Source: Thalassobacillus pellis
GTDB lineage: Bacteria; Bacillota; Bacilli; Bacillales; Halobacillaceae
Length of the DNA stretch: 64,000 bases
Assembly: GCF_016908295.1 (NCBI RefSeq)
Contig: NZ_JAFBDO010000001.1
Location: 372,001-436,000 of the forward strand
Direction of reading: 5' to 3'
Of the stretch, positions 50,875 through 59,764 are shown piece after piece (the first letter of the stretch is position 1; every line of letters starts with the position of its first letter). Made by a program: the position numbers and the translations under genes. Below the pieces are notes generated by a model that ran no database searches, was not told where the DNA came from, and saw nothing but the letters and a program-made list of their open reading frames with translations.

Positions 50875-53800
50875 TTATCTATCAGGGACAGGAACTTTTT
50901 CCATATCAAGCTTCAACTCTACCGGGACAACTGGGAGACTACCACTCCTATTTTCCAGATATTCCAGCCAGTCATGCGTGTTTTTCCCATGGTCCACCCC
51001 GGTAATCCTCACAAGTTCCGTATGGGCCTGTTCAGCTAAAAGGGAGCGGTTGTCATGCAGATAGGATACGAGAATCCGATACCCTTCCATACTTCCGCAC
51101 CTGGCAAGGGCACGGGCTATGCTCAAATCCAGCATAGCCTGGCGTTCTTTAAAGTAATCGACATCAAAGCCGGAAGATTTTTGCTGGTTACAGATGGTTC
51201 CATGCGCATATAACTTTTCCAGAATAGGAATGCATTCCTGATCGGCAAGTCGTTCCACCCCATAACAGACAGCATCGATATAATAGAATGTCCCTTTGTA
51301 CATATCCTTCAGATTTTCTACCGAAGGGTCGATTCTTTCAGCAATCTTCCTCCAGACAGGCAGGCTTCGCTTATCTTTAGTCATGCCGATTGTATAGATC
51401 AGGTAGACGACGTCAGGCATGGCTCCCTGGTCCGGCGGCAGCTGTGTATGACGGATGATGTTGTCACGCTCAGGTAATTTCTCGCCGGCCAGTGCCTTAT
51501 CAATTTCTCTTAAAAGTACAGGAACACCGTAGTCAGACTCATACATAGCCAGTGCCTGGGCGAGGACCAGCTGTCTTTTCCTGCATTCGGATTTCTCTGC
51601 CTCATCCAACGCCCGTTTTAAAAACGGTATGACTCTTGGGCCTGCCGTACAAACCTCAACGAATGGGATCTTTTCCGTAAATACTTCATCTATTTCCATA
51701 TCCGCATAAAGATAAAGCGGCGTGTCACCTGTGAGGGAATCAACCAATGATTGAAGCTCCTCATCCGTATAGGAGTGATTCTTCACTTGGCGTTCCACAA
51801 TCCCTTCTGGCAAAATATCCGCTGAAACAAGCCGTTTTTGTAATTGCTTCACATCGATTTCATGAGGAAGCTGCCGATTCTTTACCGCCTGTGCAGCAGC
51901 AAGAGCCGCTACCCCGCCAAGGTTTTCAAGGTCAGCCTGCATCCGGATGGCTGCGAATCCGTCATGCGTGGCGGAAATCGCTTTTCCGGCAACAATCATA
52001 CCAGTAAGCCCTTTCGGCAACAGCATCCGGTATGGCACTTCGATTTCCAGGTTGGGAGGAATCAGCCCAAGATGCATCCAGTCCGCACCATTCTTCCCTT
52101 TCATATCATGGTTGCTGAAATGAATATTGATGACATCCTCCCATTTCCGATGCCGAAGCTGATCGGTCAATGACATGACCACATCTCCGAGGATATGTCG
52201 TGTTTCCCTTGAGGCCACATAGATGCCGTGATCATGGACATCACGGTTCCGCTTCCTCCTTCTGCCGGCCAAAATCGCCCGGGTATAATCTTCGATGTCA
52301 GAGACATGAACCATACTCGTAAAATTATTCTGGCTCCTTCCTGGTTTGGCGAACTGGGCAAGGGAATACCACATGACGATATGGTCCCGTTCTGAACCAT
52401 AAATGTAATCAGCACCTGCAAACGCAGCGACATCCCCGTCTCCACTTGCGTCAATGACCGTTTCAGCAAGGACAGCGTATGTCCCCCATTTCGAAGCAGC
52501 AACTACTCCGCACACCCTGCTTCCTTCCATGATGGTTCCGATTGTTACGGCATGAAAGTAGGTGTTCACTCCCGCTGCTTCCGCTTCCTTCAATAAAGCA
52601 TACATCTTGGCTTCGATATTCCACTTTGGACTTTTATGATTGATTCGCTTATGGATGTCATTGACCCAGCTGGTGATTTCTTTGTTGAACCCCCCGCGAC
52701 GTCCGAACCAATAGCTGTCGACAGCACCAAAGGTGGCAGTCCCGCCAAGCCCCGGATTCATTTCCAACAGGATGGTGTCCATACCTTCCCTGGCAGCTGT
52801 AATCGCAGCGTTTGCTCCGCTTGTCCCTCCGCCCACGACCAGGACGTCTGTTTCCTTTAAAACCGGAATGTCTGATCCTTCCACGAATTTCCGACTATAA
52901 GTCCGTCCCCGCTGCGGCTGATCGAGTTCCTTTACAGTTAAGAGGGAGTCTTGAAGTTCAGGCTCCTCTGCGCTTTCCTTTGTCCCGGAAGGTATCTGAA
53001 CCTGTTTGTCCCATACCTTAATCAGCTGATGGGCAAACTGTTCACCAAAAGCAGCAGACGTTACGGGATTCTGGAATACTTCCTCAGCGTTTGTTATCGG
53101 TGCAAGCTCACTCAGGCACCAGACTCTTGGATCTTCACTGGCAAAATCAGCTATTGCGGCTGATTTTGTACCGAGATGACCGGCATTCTTCTTCATCTGT
53201 TCTGTCACTGGCGATTGTAATTCATAAGAGGAAGCAGCCAGGTAAGCATTTTTAAATGCCTCTTGGGAATGAATGAAATGCTCGGCAAGCTGAATCGTTG
53301 TATGGCGTGAAGCGATTTCCCGCTCCATAGCAGCCTCCATTGTGTTTTGTTTATTATTAAAATCGAGTTCGAACTCGAGGTACACATGGCCATTTTCCAG
53401 ATATCCCTTATGAATCCGGACAATGTTGTCTTTGATACCGAGGGATTCAGGGACAGAAACCTCATCTTCATCCATACGATCGGTACGGTACATTTCCAAC
53501 GTCTTCCGGTAACTGGTCTTCGTTTCTACGGGCTTGAATTCCTGACCTGTCAGCTTGATGACGCTGCCGGTTTCCGTAGCATCAATAATTAATTTTGTAC
53601 GGATAACCTGACGGCCGGATTTGTTCCCGATAATGAGAAGTTTCTTCCCATCACTGTCTGTAGAAAGCCCGACAGGCTGGCTTGCATATAGCAGCTCTAC
53701 CTTTTCATCAAGGAGTGCATCCTCCAGGTTTCGCTTCACTCCATCAGGATATAAAGGAGTTTCTGCGGAAGTGAAATCGTTCCCTAACGCTTTTTCTATT

Positions 53801-54033
53801 ACTGCTGGAACTGTATCGCCGGATATACCACTGATCCACGGCCGAAGTGTAGCGGTCACTTCTCTTCCCAGATAGGTCCGAGGCTCCACCAGTACTGTAT
53901 TCTTGCCATTTTCAGCCAATACTTTAGCAGCTGAGACACCGGCAAAGGAACCACCGACAACTACTGCATCCACGTCATATAAAACAGGCAGCTTCTTATC
54001 GCCTATCCGGACTTTTTTGTATCCCTGTACCAA
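50875..54033 (-). CDS. Large protein with two FAD-dependent oxidoreductase modules and helical C-terminus
   Basis: A 1052-residue protein (TTG 54033, with GAGGTG 6 bases upstream; a GTG at 54042 overlaps that site). Module 1 begins with the dinucleotide fold DAVVVGGSFAGVSAAKVL near residue 25, and DATETGSVIKL follows near 155. Module 2 begins at about residue 395 with DVLVVGGGTSGANAAITAA and has LGGTATFGAVDSYW, DASGDGDVAAFAGA and GLIPPNLEIEVPYRMLLPK typical of the FAD_oxidored family. Roughly residues 750-1030 look like HEAT-type helical repeats. Single-module members of about 450-600 residues are usual, so the fusion is notable. It probably oxidises a sugar derivative in the cytoplasm; the substrate is unknown. 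Confidence 0.82.
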   Translation of the reverse strand: MVQGYKKVRIGDKKLPVLYDVDAVVVGGSFAGVSAAKVLAENGKNTVLVEPRTYLGREVTATLRPWISGISGDTVPAVIEKALGNDFTSAETPLYPDGVKRNLEDALLDEKVELLYASQPVGLSTDSDGKKLLIIGNKSGRQVIRTKLIIDATETGSVIKLTGQEFKPVETKTSYRKTLEMYRTDRMDEDEVSVPESLGIKDNIVRIHKGYLENGHVYLEFELDFNNKQNTMEAAMEREIASRHTTIQLAEHFIHSQEAFKNAYLAASSYELQSPVTEQMKKNAGHLGTKSAAIADFASEDPRVWCLSELAPITNAEEVFQNPVTSAAFGEQFAHQLIKVWDKQVQIPSGTKESAEEPELQDSLLTVKELDQPQRGRTYSRKFVEGSDIPVLKETDVLVVGGGTSGANAAITAAREGMDTILLEMNPGLGGTATFGAVDSYWFGRRGGFNKEITSWVNDIHKRINHKSPKWNIEAKMYALLKEAEAAGVNTYFHAVTIGTIMEGSRVCGVVAASKWGTYAVLAETVIDASGDGDVAAFAGADYIYGSERDHIVMWYSLAQFAKPGRSQNNFTSMVHVSDIEDYTRAILAGRRRKRNRDVHDHGIYVASRETRHILGDVVMSLTDQLRHRKWEDVINIHFSNHDMKGKNGADWMHLGLIPPNLEIEVPYRMLLPKGLTGMIVAGKAISATHDGFAAIRMQADLENLGGVAALAAAQAVKNRQLPHEIDVKQLQKRLVSADILPEGIVERQVKNHSYTDEELQSLVDSLTGDTPLYLYADMEIDEVFTEKIPFVEVCTAGPRVIPFLKRALDEAEKSECRKRQLVLAQALAMYESDYGVPVLLREIDKALAGEKLPERDNIIRHTQLPPDQGAMPDVVYLIYTIGMTKDKRSLPVWRKIAERIDPSVENLKDMYKGTFYYIDAVCYGVERLADQECIPILEKLYAHGTICNQQKSSGFDVDYFKERQAMLDLSIARALARCGSMEGYRILVSYLHDNRSLLAEQAHTELVRITGVDHGKNTHDWLEYLENRSGSLPVVPVELKLDMEKVPVPDR

Positions 54034-54065
54034 AGACGACACCTCACATTTAATTGCGAATTAAC

Positions 54066-54077
54066 GGGAACGTTCCC
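54066..54077. promoter_or_regulatory. LacI-type operator 3 (GGGAACGTTCCC)
   Basis: GGGAACGTTCCC is a perfect 12-bp palindrome, 32 bases before the FAD protein start. It is the best version of the motif found also at 47658-47670 and 47796-47807. This implies that the LacI protein at 46458-47471 also controls the FAD protein gene. Confidence 0.65.
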
Positions 54078-54105
54078 ATTATTAGGAAAAAATTAAAGGT
54101 CGTTA

Positions 54106-54864
54106 TTACTTCTCTATTATTTGAAGGAGACTGTCTAAATTGGCCGCAGCAAGCTCCATCGGATCGCCTTCGAAATCCTCTTGTTCAATGACAAACCAAT
54201 CAACACCGTTTCCTTTACCTACCTGAACATAATCATTCAGATCAAGCTCTCCGGCACCGATGGTAGTGCTCACTTTTTTATCTCCTTTAGTAGCCAGGTC
54301 CTTCAGGTGGAGAGAAAGGCAGCGGTCAGCGTATTTATTCATAAGATCGCGCGGGTCATATCCGGCATACTCCGCCCAGAAACAGTCCAGTTCCATTTTC
54401 ACAAGGGCTGAATCGGTGTTTTCAAACAACAGATCAAAACCTGTTGTTCCATCAAAGGTCTCGAATTCAAAGTCATGGTTATGATATCCAAACGTAAATC
54501 CTGCTTGTCTGCATTTTTCGCCGATTTCGTTCAACGTGTCAGCCGTTTTCAAATATTCCTCCCGGGAGCTTCTCATTTCCTTTGGTAATGCCGGGCAGAT
54601 GATCAGGTTGTTCCCGATCGTTTCCTGCTGGCGAAGCGTCTTTTCGAAATTATCTCCCAGAAGAAGATCGATACCTACATGGGCTCCTGCAGGCTTCATT
54701 CCTTTTTCGTCTAAAGCGGACCTGATTTCCTCCGGAGTGAATGTGAAAAATCCTGCAAACTGGACGCTTTTATAACCGAAATCACCCAGCTGACGTAATG
54801 TTCCTGGTAAATCCTTTTCTGCCTGTTCTCTGACTGAAAATAATTGCAATCCGATATTTTCCAT
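54106..54864 (-). CDS. Sugar phosphate isomerase/epimerase, TIM barrel
   Basis: A 252-residue xylose-isomerase-like barrel. FGYHNHDFEFETFDG, MELDCFWAEYAGYDP and LSLHLKDLATKG contain the metal-binding Glu, Asp and His positions of this family. It is distinct from the 276-residue barrel at 38877-39707. It lies 24 bases after a Gfo/Idh/MocA gene and directly before the double-FAD protein gene. The family includes epimerases and eliminases acting on 3-keto-glycosides and keto-inositols. ATG 54864 has GAGGGAATC upstream. Confidence 0.87.
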   Translation of the reverse strand: MENIGLQLFSVREQAEKDLPGTLRQLGDFGYKSVQFAGFFTFTPEEIRSALDEKGMKPAGAHVGIDLLLGDNFEKTLRQQETIGNNLIICPALPKEMRSSREEYLKTADTLNEIGEKCRQAGFTFGYHNHDFEFETFDGTTGFDLLFENTDSALVKMELDCFWAEYAGYDPRDLMNKYADRCLSLHLKDLATKGDKKVSTTIGAGELDLNDYVQVGKGNGVDWFVIEQEDFEGDPMELAAANLDSLLQIIEK

Positions 54865-54888
54865 CTGGATTCCCTCATTTCTACAGAT

Positions 54889-55965
54889 TTAGAATTTTTT
54901 ATGCATATCAAGCAGTTCCGGACGTTGGACCGTACCTTCAAGCGGGTAGTGCCTTCCTTCATTTGACGCGATATGGATACCGTGCATGATTTCAAGGACA
55001 TGGAAGGTCAAATCACTGTTTGCCCGGTGCGGCCTGTCCTCGATAATCGACTCTGCCATATCCGCAAGGCCGATGCCACGGCTGTTTTCTGTATAGCCAT
55101 GGGTAAGCGGGACGTCATGGAACTCTTTCTCTTCTTTTCTGCGGAATTTGACCGGACCGCCGAAAGTATTCGGGTCTGGGACGCTGAGTGTACCTGTTTC
55201 CCCATAAATCTCTATTCGCGGCAGATTATTCCCCCAGGAATCGAAACTGGTTACCAGTGATGCTACTGCTCCGCTTTCGAAGTCGAGGACACCTGCGATG
55301 TGGGTCGGAATCGCTACCGGTATTTTCCTGCCTGTCGGTGTTTCCCGTTCCTCAAATGATGTGCTTGCTGATCCGGTCACTCGTTTCACCGTTCCCATCA
55401 TTGTAATCAGGGCTGTTAAATAATACGGTCCCATATCAAACATCGGCCCGCCTCCGACCTGATAAAAGAAATCCGGATTCGGATGCCATGCTTCGACACC
55501 GCTGCTCATGAAAAAGGCATTTGCGGCGACGGGACGGCCGATCCATCCATCTTCGACCAGCTTGATGCATGTCTGAATACCTCCGCCGAGAAATGTATCC
55601 GGGGCACCGCCTACTTTCAGTCCTTTTGCTTTTGCCGTTTCAGCGACTTTCCGGCCATCCTCCAGCGAAATGGCGAGTGGTTTTTCCACATATACGTGCT
55701 TTCCAGCCTCCAGCGCCTGCAGGCTTACTTCACCGTGTACGGCTGGAATCGTCAAATTCAGGACGATGTCAATGGCCTCGTCGGCAAGAAGTTCTTCCAC
55801 CGTGTATGCTTTCGGCACGGAAAACTCCTCTGCTTTTGCACGCGCTTTGTCCATATCCAAATCGGAAACAGCATAGATTTCGAGTGACTGGAAATGCTGA
55901 CAGTTTGTCAGGTAAATCGTGCTGATATTTCCGCACCCGATGACACCTACTTTCAATTTACTCAC
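54889..55965 (-). CDS. Gfo/Idh/MocA-family oxidoreductase
   Basis: A 358-residue protein with GVIGCGNISTIYL (about 7-19), VYVEKPLAIS and GGGPMFDMGPYYLTALITM as family signatures. GTG 55965 has GGAGGTAC 7 bases upstream. It follows a ROK kinase gene and precedes a TIM-barrel isomerase gene, the usual pairing for redox modification of a sugar. Substrate unknown. Confidence 0.92.
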   Translation of the reverse strand: MSKLKVGVIGCGNISTIYLTNCQHFQSLEIYAVSDLDMDKARAKAEEFSVPKAYTVEELLADEAIDIVLNLTIPAVHGEVSLQALEAGKHVYVEKPLAISLEDGRKVAETAKAKGLKVGGAPDTFLGGGIQTCIKLVEDGWIGRPVAANAFFMSSGVEAWHPNPDFFYQVGGGPMFDMGPYYLTALITMMGTVKRVTGSASTSFEERETPTGRKIPVAIPTHIAGVLDFESGAVASLVTSFDSWGNNLPRIEIYGETGTLSVPDPNTFGGPVKFRRKEEKEFHDVPLTHGYTENSRGIGLADMAESIIEDRPHRANSDLTFHVLEIMHGIHIASNEGRHYPLEGTVQRPELLDMHKKF

Positions 55966-56000
55966 TGGTTATGTACCTCCTTGAATTGCATCCTTTAAAT

Positions 56001-56014
56001 TGAGACCGCTTTCA
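56001..56014. promoter_or_regulatory. Weak cre-like sequence
   Basis: On the minus strand TGAAAGCGGTCTCA has two mismatches to the CcpA consensus and shares TGAAAGCGGT with the cre box at 36079-36092. It lies in the 65-base gap between the ROK and Gfo genes. Confidence 0.3.
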
Positions 56015-56030
56015 AAAATGGTTCCTATTT

Positions 56031-57002
56031 TTACCTGTTTTCTAAGGCCAGTAAAGCTACAGAAAAGCTTGCATAATCACCGATGCTTTCTCCAAGTCCT
56101 GTCGGTGTTATTTCACAGACAGAAAGGGAAAGGTCGATTGTTTCTTTTTTCAATTCTTCGTAAAGAAGCGGTTCCAGTAATTCCTGCTGGCGTCCGTAAA
56201 TGCTGCCGATAATCACTTTTTCCGGGTTCAAGATATCAATCAGTGTAGACACACCTCTGCCCAGCTGTTTTCCTACTATATGAAATACTTCAAGTGCAGT
56301 CTTATCGCCTTCATTGGCAGCCATAGCGACTTTTTTTGCTGTTATAGCTTCGAGCTCATCTTTCGTCTGGCAGTAAGATGGAGCGTTCCCCTCAGCAATC
56401 GCCTGTTCCGCTTTTTGAATGGCGAGCCTTGCGATTCCTCCCCCGCTGCAGTAGCCTTCAAAGGAACCTGCCTTGCCAAAGCCGACTGGTCCATCATTTT
56501 CTAACCGGATATGTCCGACTTCACCAGCCAGGTCATTCGTTCCGGAATATAACCTGCCATCCAGAATCAGCCCGGCCCCCATACCAGTTCCGAAGGTAAG
56601 GAAAATCATATTGGATGTTCCCTTCCCTGCTCCCCAGCGCCACTCTGCCATCGCACCTGCGTTGGCGTCATTTTGAAGAGCGACAGGAGTGTCAAACCTT
56701 TTTTCTAACCTGGATACAATCTCAATGTTATCCCAGCCAGGAAGGTTTGGAGGGGACAGGATGACGCCCTTTCTGCTGTTAAGCGGCCCGCCACAGCTGA
56801 TTCCGATTGCTTCAACCTTATTCGCATCATGTTCAGTCATGATGTCTTCCAGTATTTCTGATAGACGATCGATGACTTCATATGGGGTTCCAGAAGTAGG
56901 AAATTCTCTTCTCGTGAGAATATTCAGTCCTTCCTCACTCCATTCCGCCAGTGACGCAGCGCATTTTGTTCCTCCAATGTCCATTCCAGCAAGCAGCTTC
57001 AT
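56031..57002 (-). CDS. ROK-family kinase lacking the usual zinc cysteines
   Basis: A 323-residue ROK protein. MDIGGTKCAASLAEW at 7-21 is the phosphate loop, and LAGEVGHIRL has the substrate-binding EVGH motif. The zinc-binding CxCGxxGCxE motif of ROK kinases is replaced by FGKAGSFEGYCSGGG, leaving one cysteine. The ATG at 57002 overlaps the SIS gene's stop (ATGA). The 341-residue ROK enzyme at 31594-32619 keeps the zinc motif, so the two have diverged in structure and perhaps in substrate. Confidence 0.88.
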   Translation of the reverse strand: MKLLAGMDIGGTKCAASLAEWSEEGLNILTRREFPTSGTPYEVIDRLSEILEDIMTEHDANKVEAIGISCGGPLNSRKGVILSPPNLPGWDNIEIVSRLEKRFDTPVALQNDANAGAMAEWRWGAGKGTSNMIFLTFGTGMGAGLILDGRLYSGTNDLAGEVGHIRLENDGPVGFGKAGSFEGYCSGGGIARLAIQKAEQAIAEGNAPSYCQTKDELEAITAKKVAMAANEGDKTALEVFHIVGKQLGRGVSTLIDILNPEKVIIGSIYGRQQELLEPLLYEELKKETIDLSLSVCEITPTGLGESIGDYASFSVALLALENR

Positions 57003-57634
57003 GATCCGAAAAACTCCTTTTCCAACAGAATACAGAGGGCATGATAAATTGGCAGGTGGCGTTCCTGTATATCCAGGGTTTCCTGCCATGGCACACGGAT
57101 GGTCACATCGCATAAGTCTTTCATTTTCCCGCCACTTTCGCCGGTCAACCCTACGGTAGTCAGTCCCATCGCTTTCGCAACTTTCATGGCATTGACTACA
57201 TTTCTGGAATTTCCGGATGTACTGATTCCGAGAACGACGTCGTGCTCTTCTCCATAACCATAGACCTGCTGGGCAAATACCATATCAGGAGAAACATCGT
57301 TATTGAATGCGGTACTTAATGCGGCATGGCTCGCAAGGGAGATTGCGGGCAGTGCCTCCTGCAGGTGATCTGCCATAAACTCCCCGTCTTCAGGGAAATC
57401 TGCCGCTAATTTTTCCCTGAAGGAGGAAGTGACCGGCCGTTTCAAGGCGAAACCTTTCATCAGTTCGCCGACAATATGATCACAATCCGCGGCACTTCCG
57501 CCGTTTCCACATAACAATAACTTGCCGCTATTTTGATAACTGGAAATCAAAAGCTGTGCCGTGCGTTCGATATCCTTCCTGCATCCCTCAAGGTCATTGT
57601 ATTTATCGATCAGTCTGGTTATTTCCTTATCCAT
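56999..57634 (-). CDS. SIS-domain phosphosugar protein, GmhA-like
   Basis: A 211-residue SIS protein with LCGNGGSAADCDHIVGELMKG (starting near residue 41), close to sedoheptulose-7-phosphate isomerase GmhA. LGISTSGNSRNVVNAM (about 134-149) is the second phosphosugar loop. QETLDIQERHLPIYHALC near the C-terminus has the Glu/His positions of GmhA. ATG 57634 has AGGAGGGG upstream. It is coupled to the ROK gene downstream. It differs clearly from the shorter SIS protein at 30986-31585. Confidence 0.88.
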   Translation of the reverse strand: MDKEITRLIDKYNDLEGCRKDIERTAQLLISSYQNSGKLLLCGNGGSAADCDHIVGELMKGFALKRPVTSSFREKLAADFPEDGEFMADHLQEALPAISLASHAALSTAFNNDVSPDMVFAQQVYGYGEEHDVVLGISTSGNSRNVVNAMKVAKAMGLTTVGLTGESGGKMKDLCDVTIRVPWQETLDIQERHLPIYHALCILLEKEFFGS

Positions 57635-57652
57635 AGAACCCCTCCTTCACCA

Positions 57653-58456
57653 TCAACTGCTTTCTTCAAAGACTGCCAGTTCATCAGCGACTGGTGTGAC
57701 GATCACTTCGATACCAGCTTCCTTGATTTGTTTCAGGATGTCCTTGTCAACCAGGTCGCTGGTTACAAGAATATCGACGTCCTTGAACTGGGCAAACGAA
57801 ACTAGACCTTCTTTATTGAATTTACTGTGATCGGCAAGGATCACAATTTTATTCCCGGCATCGACCATCGCCCCTTTGACGGCCGCTTCATACAAATCAA
57901 AGCTTGTGAACCCCCGTTTCGGCGAAATGCCGGACGTACCGAGAAAGGTATAAGCAGCATTGTATTTGGCAAGCTCTGCTTCCGCCTGCGGTCCTACCAT
58001 ACTCATCGTCTTTTTCCTAAGCTTCCCGCCGAGCACGAATACGTCGGTATCATTCTTGCTGCACTCTTCTGCAATATTGAGGGCATTGGATATGACCATA
58101 AGTCCTGACCGATCCTGAAGGTTACGTGACAGGTGCCATGTCGTCGTCCCGGCATCAATGATGATGATCTGTTCATCTTCAACAAGCTCCCCGGCTTTTT
58201 CACCAATCAGTTTTTTCTCTTTATAATGTTTCTGCTGCCGCTCTTCCACTGGCGCCGGGTCAAACTTTTTCAGCTCTTCGACAAGGATGGCACCGCCGTA
58301 ATTTTTTTTGACGAGCCCATCCTTTTCCAGCTTGCTCAAATCACGTCGAATCGTTTCTTCGGAGACGCTGAATTCCTTAGCGAGGTCTGATGCCTTTACA
58401 CTTCTTTTTTCTGCGAGTATCGCCTTAATTTTATTTCTTCTTTCATCTACAATCAT
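57653..58456 (-). CDS. DeoR-family transcriptional regulator
   Basis: A 267-residue repressor. The winged helix has SDLAKEFSVSEETIRRDLSK (about 23-42) and NYGGAILVEEL. The DeoRC sensor has DAGTTTWHLSRNL and FLGTSGISPKRGF. It is paralogous to the DeoR protein at 24787-25569. It lies between the DUF1537 kinase and SIS genes in one long operon. A phosphorylated sugar made by the ROK or FGGY kinases is a plausible effector. Confidence 0.93.
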   Translation of the reverse strand: MIVDERRNKIKAILAEKRSVKASDLAKEFSVSEETIRRDLSKLEKDGLVKKNYGGAILVEELKKFDPAPVEERQQKHYKEKKLIGEKAGELVEDEQIIIIDAGTTTWHLSRNLQDRSGLMVISNALNIAEECSKNDTDVFVLGGKLRKKTMSMVGPQAEAELAKYNAAYTFLGTSGISPKRGFTSFDLYEAAVKGAMVDAGNKIVILADHSKFNKEGLVSFAQFKDVDILVTSDLVDKDILKQIKEAGIEVIVTPVADELAVFEESS

Positions 58457-58474
58457 TTTTCTGCCCCCTTTCTC

Positions 58475-59764
58475 CTATTCGGACAAATGATCAAAAGCAA
58501 GCTCAATGAAATCCGGGGAACCGAAGCTGCCGGACTTCAGCACGAACAAATATGGAGGAGTCTTATGGGAGAGACAGGACGGAACGCCGGGCTGGATCTC
58601 TTTCCAGATCCTTATTCCTTTGATGCCAAGGGCCTGGCAAACTTTTGCAGATGTATCGCCTCCGGCTATTACGAACCTTCGCTGCCCTGTCCTTTCCAAT
58701 ACGTTTAATGTGATTTCCGCAATCTGATCGGAAATGAGCCTGGAAACTGCCGTGTTATCATACCCCTGCTTTAACCCATCTTCCTTGGTCTCCCGGACTT
58801 TCTCCGGGTCATTACTGGAATGGAGGATAACATGATGCCCTTGCACCATTTTAGTGGTAATTGCTTCCTTCAATTCTGAAATGACCGTATCAGGATCTGC
58901 ATGTCTCAGGAAAGAAAGAGTATCAAATTCTACCGTATGAAAGCCTTGTTCTTTCATGTAGGCAACCTGCCCGATCGTCTGCGGTGTCAGGCTGCCTGCA
59001 GCACAAAACAATCCTTTTCCTTCCATCCATTCAGGAAATGGAAGCTCATTATCCCCTTTACTTTCTTTCGCTTTCACCTTCGGGATTTCCTCTCCAAGTG
59101 CCGAACTTCCACACAGGATTTTTTCATCCTGGACAGCAAAGGCGATCTTTGCAAGGTCCTCCTGGCTGGTCACATCCAATATCAGGTAGTTGACCTCACC
59201 GCTATTTTTCACCCGGCGGATTTCATCACGAAGCACTTCCCGCCCCTGACTGAGCACGTTGTGGTGAAGCGCGCCTACTTTTCTCTCAGTCTGGTTTTTT
59301 AAGATTTCCGTCAAATCAGATTCTGTCATCGGATGGACAGGATCATTTTTGAACTGGGAGGATGCAAGTGCCGTACCATTTACGTAATGAATCGAGTTTT
59401 CAGTAAGCCGGCCATTTTTGGGAAAACCGACGACCACTACCGCGAATTCTTCCTCCAGCGCATCCAGCATCGCATCGAATTCCGCTCCGATATTTCCTCT
59501 GAACACCGAGCATGTTTTATTGAAAAACTGATACGCCCCAGCTTTTTGCATCGATTTTGTCGCCTGAAACACTTTTTCATAAGCGGTCCTGGCGTCATCC
59601 AGCCTGCTGTCCGTATCAAAAATCAATACGTCCGGGCGGTCAGCCAGTATTTCATCGAGGACATTCCGGGAAAAGCTGTGAACATCCGCACTGTACCCGG
59701 ACGAACGGAACATCACGCCGATATCGTTCGAGCCGGTAATATCGTCTGCAATGACACCAATCAT
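58475..59764 (-). CDS. Four-carbon acid sugar kinase family protein (DUF1537, OtnK-like)
   Basis: A 429-residue kinase-like protein with the N-terminal signature MIGVIADDITGSNDIGVMF and the C-terminal ATP-site region (RFVIAGGDTSAKVCQALGI). Known members phosphorylate four-carbon acids such as D-erythronate, D-threonate or 3-oxo-tetronates. ATG 59764 is taken because GGAGGTGGGAGG lies upstream, and it overlaps the aldolase stop (ATGA). The next gene upstream is a class II aldolase/adducin protein, the usual partner. The dehydrogenase that normally completes such sets (LtnD or PdxA2) is absent; a Gfo-type enzyme may replace it. Confidence 0.87.
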   Translation of the reverse strand: MIGVIADDITGSNDIGVMFRSSGYSADVHSFSRNVLDEILADRPDVLIFDTDSRLDDARTAYEKVFQATKSMQKAGAYQFFNKTCSVFRGNIGAEFDAMLDALEEEFAVVVVGFPKNGRLTENSIHYVNGTALASSQFKNDPVHPMTESDLTEILKNQTERKVGALHHNVLSQGREVLRDEIRRVKNSGEVNYLILDVTSQEDLAKIAFAVQDEKILCGSSALGEEIPKVKAKESKGDNELPFPEWMEGKGLFCAAGSLTPQTIGQVAYMKEQGFHTVEFDTLSFLRHADPDTVISELKEAITTKMVQGHHVILHSSNDPEKVRETKEDGLKQGYDNTAVSRLISDQIAEITLNVLERTGQRRFVIAGGDTSAKVCQALGIKGIRIWKEIQPGVPSCLSHKTPPYLFVLKSGSFGSPDFIELAFDHLSE

